Of a DNA stretch of 64,000 nucleotides, positions 60,924-64,000 are shown one piece after another. Both the position numbers and the translations under genes were made by a program. The notes below the pieces were generated by a model. It did not search any database. It was not told the DNA's origin and saw only the letters and a list, made by a program, of their open reading frames with translations. Position 1 is the first letter of the stretch; each line of letters opens with the position of its first letter. Origin of the DNA: Pontederia crassipes. Its lineage: Eukaryota > Streptophyta > Magnoliopsida > Commelinales > Pontederiaceae. Location: positions 69,888,118 through 69,952,117 of the forward strand of contig CM060190.1 of the NCBI GenBank assembly GCA_030549335.1. The letters are read 5' to 3'.

Positions 60924-62559
60924 CTAACCGTCAATATTTTCATCGTCATCTGTTGGGCAGTGAGATGAGATGATTCATTGTTGAAGAAACAGTTAAAGAA
61001 AGATAAAAACATGCGCACTCCCTTGATTATATAGTTGCATTTCTTTTGGAGAAGAACACAAGAAAACAGTGAAAAAAAAATTCATTAAGATTGGCCTCGT
61101 CCGAGTTATAGATAACCTAGTCATTCTTGCTTCAAAAAATGTCTTTAAGTTATAGAGCCTTATATTTATTTATACACAATCATTAGTCAAGATCAATGCA
61201 TGAAAGTTTCAAAATGTATTTGCCCCTTAACAGCAGTATTCCCCTCCCTTTTTTTTTTCGTTATGTGCATGCACATCCCAATTTGTTTTTCATAGTTAAA
61301 TCCTGGAATTGACCATTATCCTGACTTTTGCCGCCCACTGTGAAGCAGTGCAGACTGAGAGAGAGGATGCAGAGAGTATCCTGCGTGTTTTTTCTTACTT
61401 CTAACTTCCAAGGGTAAAACAATCATTTTATTTGGGAAAAATGGGAGAAATAATGTAGTGGTGGTTCTTAATAAAGTGTCAAAATAGTATGGTTCAAAGA
61501 GGGATAAGTGCACGGTTTCATAGTTTGGGGGAAACTGTCTCGAGCTCATAGCTCAGGGGTTAAAAGTTGAGAGCAATCTTTTTGCCTCTTTGCCTGAATA
61601 TCCCATGTAATAAAAGAATAATTTTCATATTAACATCTTATCTTTTCCATCAAAAGAAAAAAAATCTTATCTTTCCAACAATTATATTTCTATGTAATAA
61701 AAGATTAAAACTTCCTGACACCAACACAACCTTAATCCATCTCCGAATGGGTTCGTTGAGATAGACATTTTTTTTGGAGAGTTGAGATAGACATTTCTAC
61801 GTTAAGTTGGGTTGGGACTAAACACTAACAAGAGCCAGTTAGTGCATTTACAGAAATCTAGTGTTAATCATTATTTGTATCTTTTTTCTTATTTGTATTC
61901 TTTGCATTGCATCAAAAGGCTTAAACTTAATTTGACAAAAACAAAAGGGTCTTATGCTTGATAAAGCTTAACATGATAACCAAACAATCACACTTTAAAA
62001 TCAAACAAAGAATAATTGGTATAAGTTCAGGATACCTACCTCTCCAATCTATGGATGACCTTGGTGGCAACAAATGCATGGGATGTTGGACCATGTAATA
62101 GTTTTGACTTCCAGTAAAATTATGGTTATTATCATTTCCACTACTTGAAATTAGTCCTGCGGATTCTGATGTGAAGTTGAGTGTAACCGATGTAAGCAAG
62201 TTAGTTCCAAACTGTGATGAAGTCGACAAGTTGCTGACAGAGTCATCTGTTGGTTTGGTACTATCAATATCAACTACAAAGGATCCAGCAATCACCTACA
62301 TTCCATCAATAAAAGATACGTTTTTTATCCAGGGATATTTTTTAGTCTTTAAAAACAAAAAAAAAATCAAATATGCACCATAAATGCCAAAGTTCACCTG
62401 TACAGGCCCAAAAGCCAATAATGGGCCACCAACTCCGCCACCTACAACACGACCATCAGCACCAGAAAGGCATATACTTAACCCACCTATCCTTGATGGC
62501 GCTCCGCCAGTTTCAGTATGTAGAAAAGACCCAGAAAGTGAAATAATTTCAAATATACC
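60924..62559 (-). CDS. AHL: AT-hook motif nuclear-localized (AHL) protein, 3' part only
   Basis: Two exons are clear. 62559-62398 encodes the second half of the PPC/DUF296 domain: GIFEIISLSGSFLHTETGG, IGGLSICLSGADGRVVGGGV and GGPLLAFGPVQ. 62295-62040 begins VIAGSFVVDIDSTKPTDD and runs through a serine/asparagine-rich C-terminal region to HLLPPRSSIDWRG. That exon ends in phase 1. The best terminal exon I find is 60949-60924, only 26 nt: with the preceding G it reads DDDENIDG and stop, an acidic end typical of this family, after a CAACAG acceptor; this part is less certain. The AT-hook exon and start must lie beyond the window edge. AHL proteins bind AT-rich DNA through the AT hook and form PPC trimers in the nucleus to regulate transcription. 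Confidence 0.85.
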
Positions 62560-62741
62560 CTGGAAGATATTATGAAAAGCCTTGAGAAATAAGCGAAAGA
62601 AGAAGATAGCAATTTGATGGGGTGAAGGATATTTGATCAATACCAATAATTTGTACTACAGTAATAACAAAAAGGTTAATCAAGAAAAGTTTCGAATTAG
62701 AATCCTGAAGTTTCAACAAATACCTCATCTAAATTGTTTAC

Positions 62742-62768
62742 CTATATATATATATATATATATATATC
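62742..62768. repeat. (TA)n microsatellite
   Basis: A short run of TA units in the AHL intron. Confidence 0.9.
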
Positions 62769-63399
62769 CACTAATTCAAGCAATCTTTTACAGTCTACCT
62801 CTCCTAATGTACAATAATCGTAGAACAAATCAAGCACAAAGTATAGATAGCTCTTTGACGATCTTCTTGATCTATGCAGAGATGCTAATTGAACAAATTA
62901 TCCATGTTCCTGCCAAGAACTGGTGAGCGTGATTGATTATCGGGTGGAAGAGGTTCTAGGATCAAATCCCACAGTTATCACTGTTGGAAGAAATGTAAAC
63001 CTTTATGCTCTTTGCCTTAAAACATATCCTAAAGGCTAGTAGCCCTCAAACCAGAGTTTACGCTGGAAAAAATTACCCATGTTTCTAGGTGGAGCGACTT
63101 TTCCTTAAGTCATATGGTACTGCGCCTTGGCACAATAAAGCACATAGTCTTTATGCTGTTTTATAAACACCGTGCTAATGAAAACATGGCTAGAAGAAGC
63201 ACCAAATAATTAACTGGATGCACTATTTCGTAAAGGTAGCATAATGATACTGAAATACCCACTTCAATGTTCCAAACATGGCTAAGGGGAGCTGAGAATA
63301 GTAAGCTGTTTTCATTCTGTCTCTTTGTTATTATACTTTCAACAATAACTCCCAAATTCGCTGCACAGTGGGAAAAGAGCAAAGTTCCTTTTCTATTAT

Positions 63400-64000
63400 G
63401 TCGAATATATAATCATATAAATTTTGCTTCCAGGAGTATTGATACAAACTGAAAATACAACTAAGTAAAACTAGGATGACTATTATTAATAATAAAAGTG
63501 CAAGAATCTTAAATATAATTACTAGTAATAACTTTGTCAATTCGAGATGACAAATCTCCGTAAGTCCGTATGAGTGGACCAATCTCCAATTACATAACTC
63601 ATCAACACATTTTCAAAGGCTCTCCTAAATCTAAAACTCATGCGTGTATTTATAACATGCAAAAGTAATTACAATAACTATAACAAGACTACAAAAATAA
63701 CTAACTATCTACTACTTTCTTAACCAGCCACTAACTAGTACAAAGTGGTATCTTCTAACCACCCACTTTTTGATTAATCAGTCACTATCTAATACAAAGT
63801 GGTATCTTATCAGTACACCCCTCCTAAAATTTCGCCTTGTTCCTCTCAAAAAAAATAAAAAATTCGCCTTGTCCTCAAGGCGGAGAAAAGAAAATTAATA
63901 ATAACATTCTTCGGATGTAGTTGAAGCCTCCAAACTTGATTAACTCCATCTTTGGCCAAGAGGAAAATTTTTGAACCAATATGAACTTCCATGTTTTCCT
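63400..64000 (-). mobile_element. Ty3/Gypsy-like retrotransposon 3' end, partial
   Basis: On the minus strand, from the window edge down, a degenerate pol end contains RLEDKANF (63865-63895), the usual last residues of Ty3/Gypsy integrase-chromodomain polyproteins. It is followed by a purine tract AGGAGGGG (63821-63828) and TGTACTGATAAG, the expected start of a 3' LTR. Inside the LTR a 16-bp phrase (ACAAAGTGGTATCTT and neighbours) occurs twice (63741, 63796), and TATAAATACACGC near 63645 looks like a TATA box. The LTR's far end is not certain; 63425 is one candidate. The element probably lies in an AHL intron or upstream region. Confidence 0.55.

Noticed and set aside
62930-63140. Possible SINE with a box-B-like GGATCAAATCC
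   Set aside because: Box B fits but no good box A at the right distance, no tail and no TSD could be found.

Overview
This is a stretch of plant nuclear genome. The genes have many introns with GT..AG junctions, the proteins are land-plant types (ATN1-like Raf kinase, NBR1, FyPP-type PP6 phosphatase, UTP21/WDR36, F-box/LRR, AHL), and the spaces between them are AT-rich and full of transposon remains. One intronless gene has extreme GC at third codon positions while its neighbours are AT-rich. That contrast, plus the repeat types, suggests a commelinid monocot outside the grasses (a Zingiberales- or palm-like genome), but this is inference and not proven by the window.

Layout. 1-2150: AT-rich, with a solitary MULE-like terminal repeat. 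2151-7087 (-): six-exon ATN1-like protein kinase; its 3.5-kb third intron holds a captured BIG5/BEN1 ARF-GEF exon fragment, a 5'-truncated RTE LINE with target-site duplication (TSD) and a short RTE-derived composite. 7.1-15.1 kb: gene-free, with a 155-bp trinucleotide microsatellite, a MULE-like foldback with a GC-rich palindromic core and a 1.15-kb tandem duplication. 15235-18811 (+): seven-exon NBR1 selective-autophagy receptor. 18.8-22.2 kb: AT-rich, with a (CT)n run, a diverged duplication and another RTE copy. 22221-30765 (-): ten-exon PP6/FyPP catalytic subunit, whose fourth intron carries an L1 LINE that itself contains a hAT MITE. 33754-48838 (-): eighteen-exon UTP21, with RTE, L1 and SINE-like insertions in its introns. 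49.3-57.6 kb: gene-free transposon territory with two large foldback elements and two hAT-like elements. 58338-59813 (+): single-exon F-box/LRR gene. 60924-62559 (-): the 3' part of an AHL (AT-hook/PPC) gene running off the right edge, with an LTR-retrotransposon end in the upstream part.

The six genes are ordinary housekeeping or regulatory genes and do not form one pathway: signalling kinase, autophagy receptor, phytochrome/auxin-linked phosphatase, ribosome biogenesis factor, ubiquitin-ligase adaptor and chromatin-binding protein. Exon coordinates were derived by hand from splice junctions and reading-frame continuity. All four complete multi-exon models close in frame (350, 791, 303 and 905 aa).

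The most interesting material is in the mobile DNA and the introns: RTE-tailed insertions with TSDs (one only 59 bp long), short RTE composites joining a non-coding head to the LINE 3' end, three foldback elements with GC-rich cores, a transduplicated ARF-GEF exon, and a stop-free 84-nt in-phase candidate cassette exon in the PP6 gene. I found no operon-like or prokaryotic defence system, no CRISPR array and no clear tRNA or rRNA gene.
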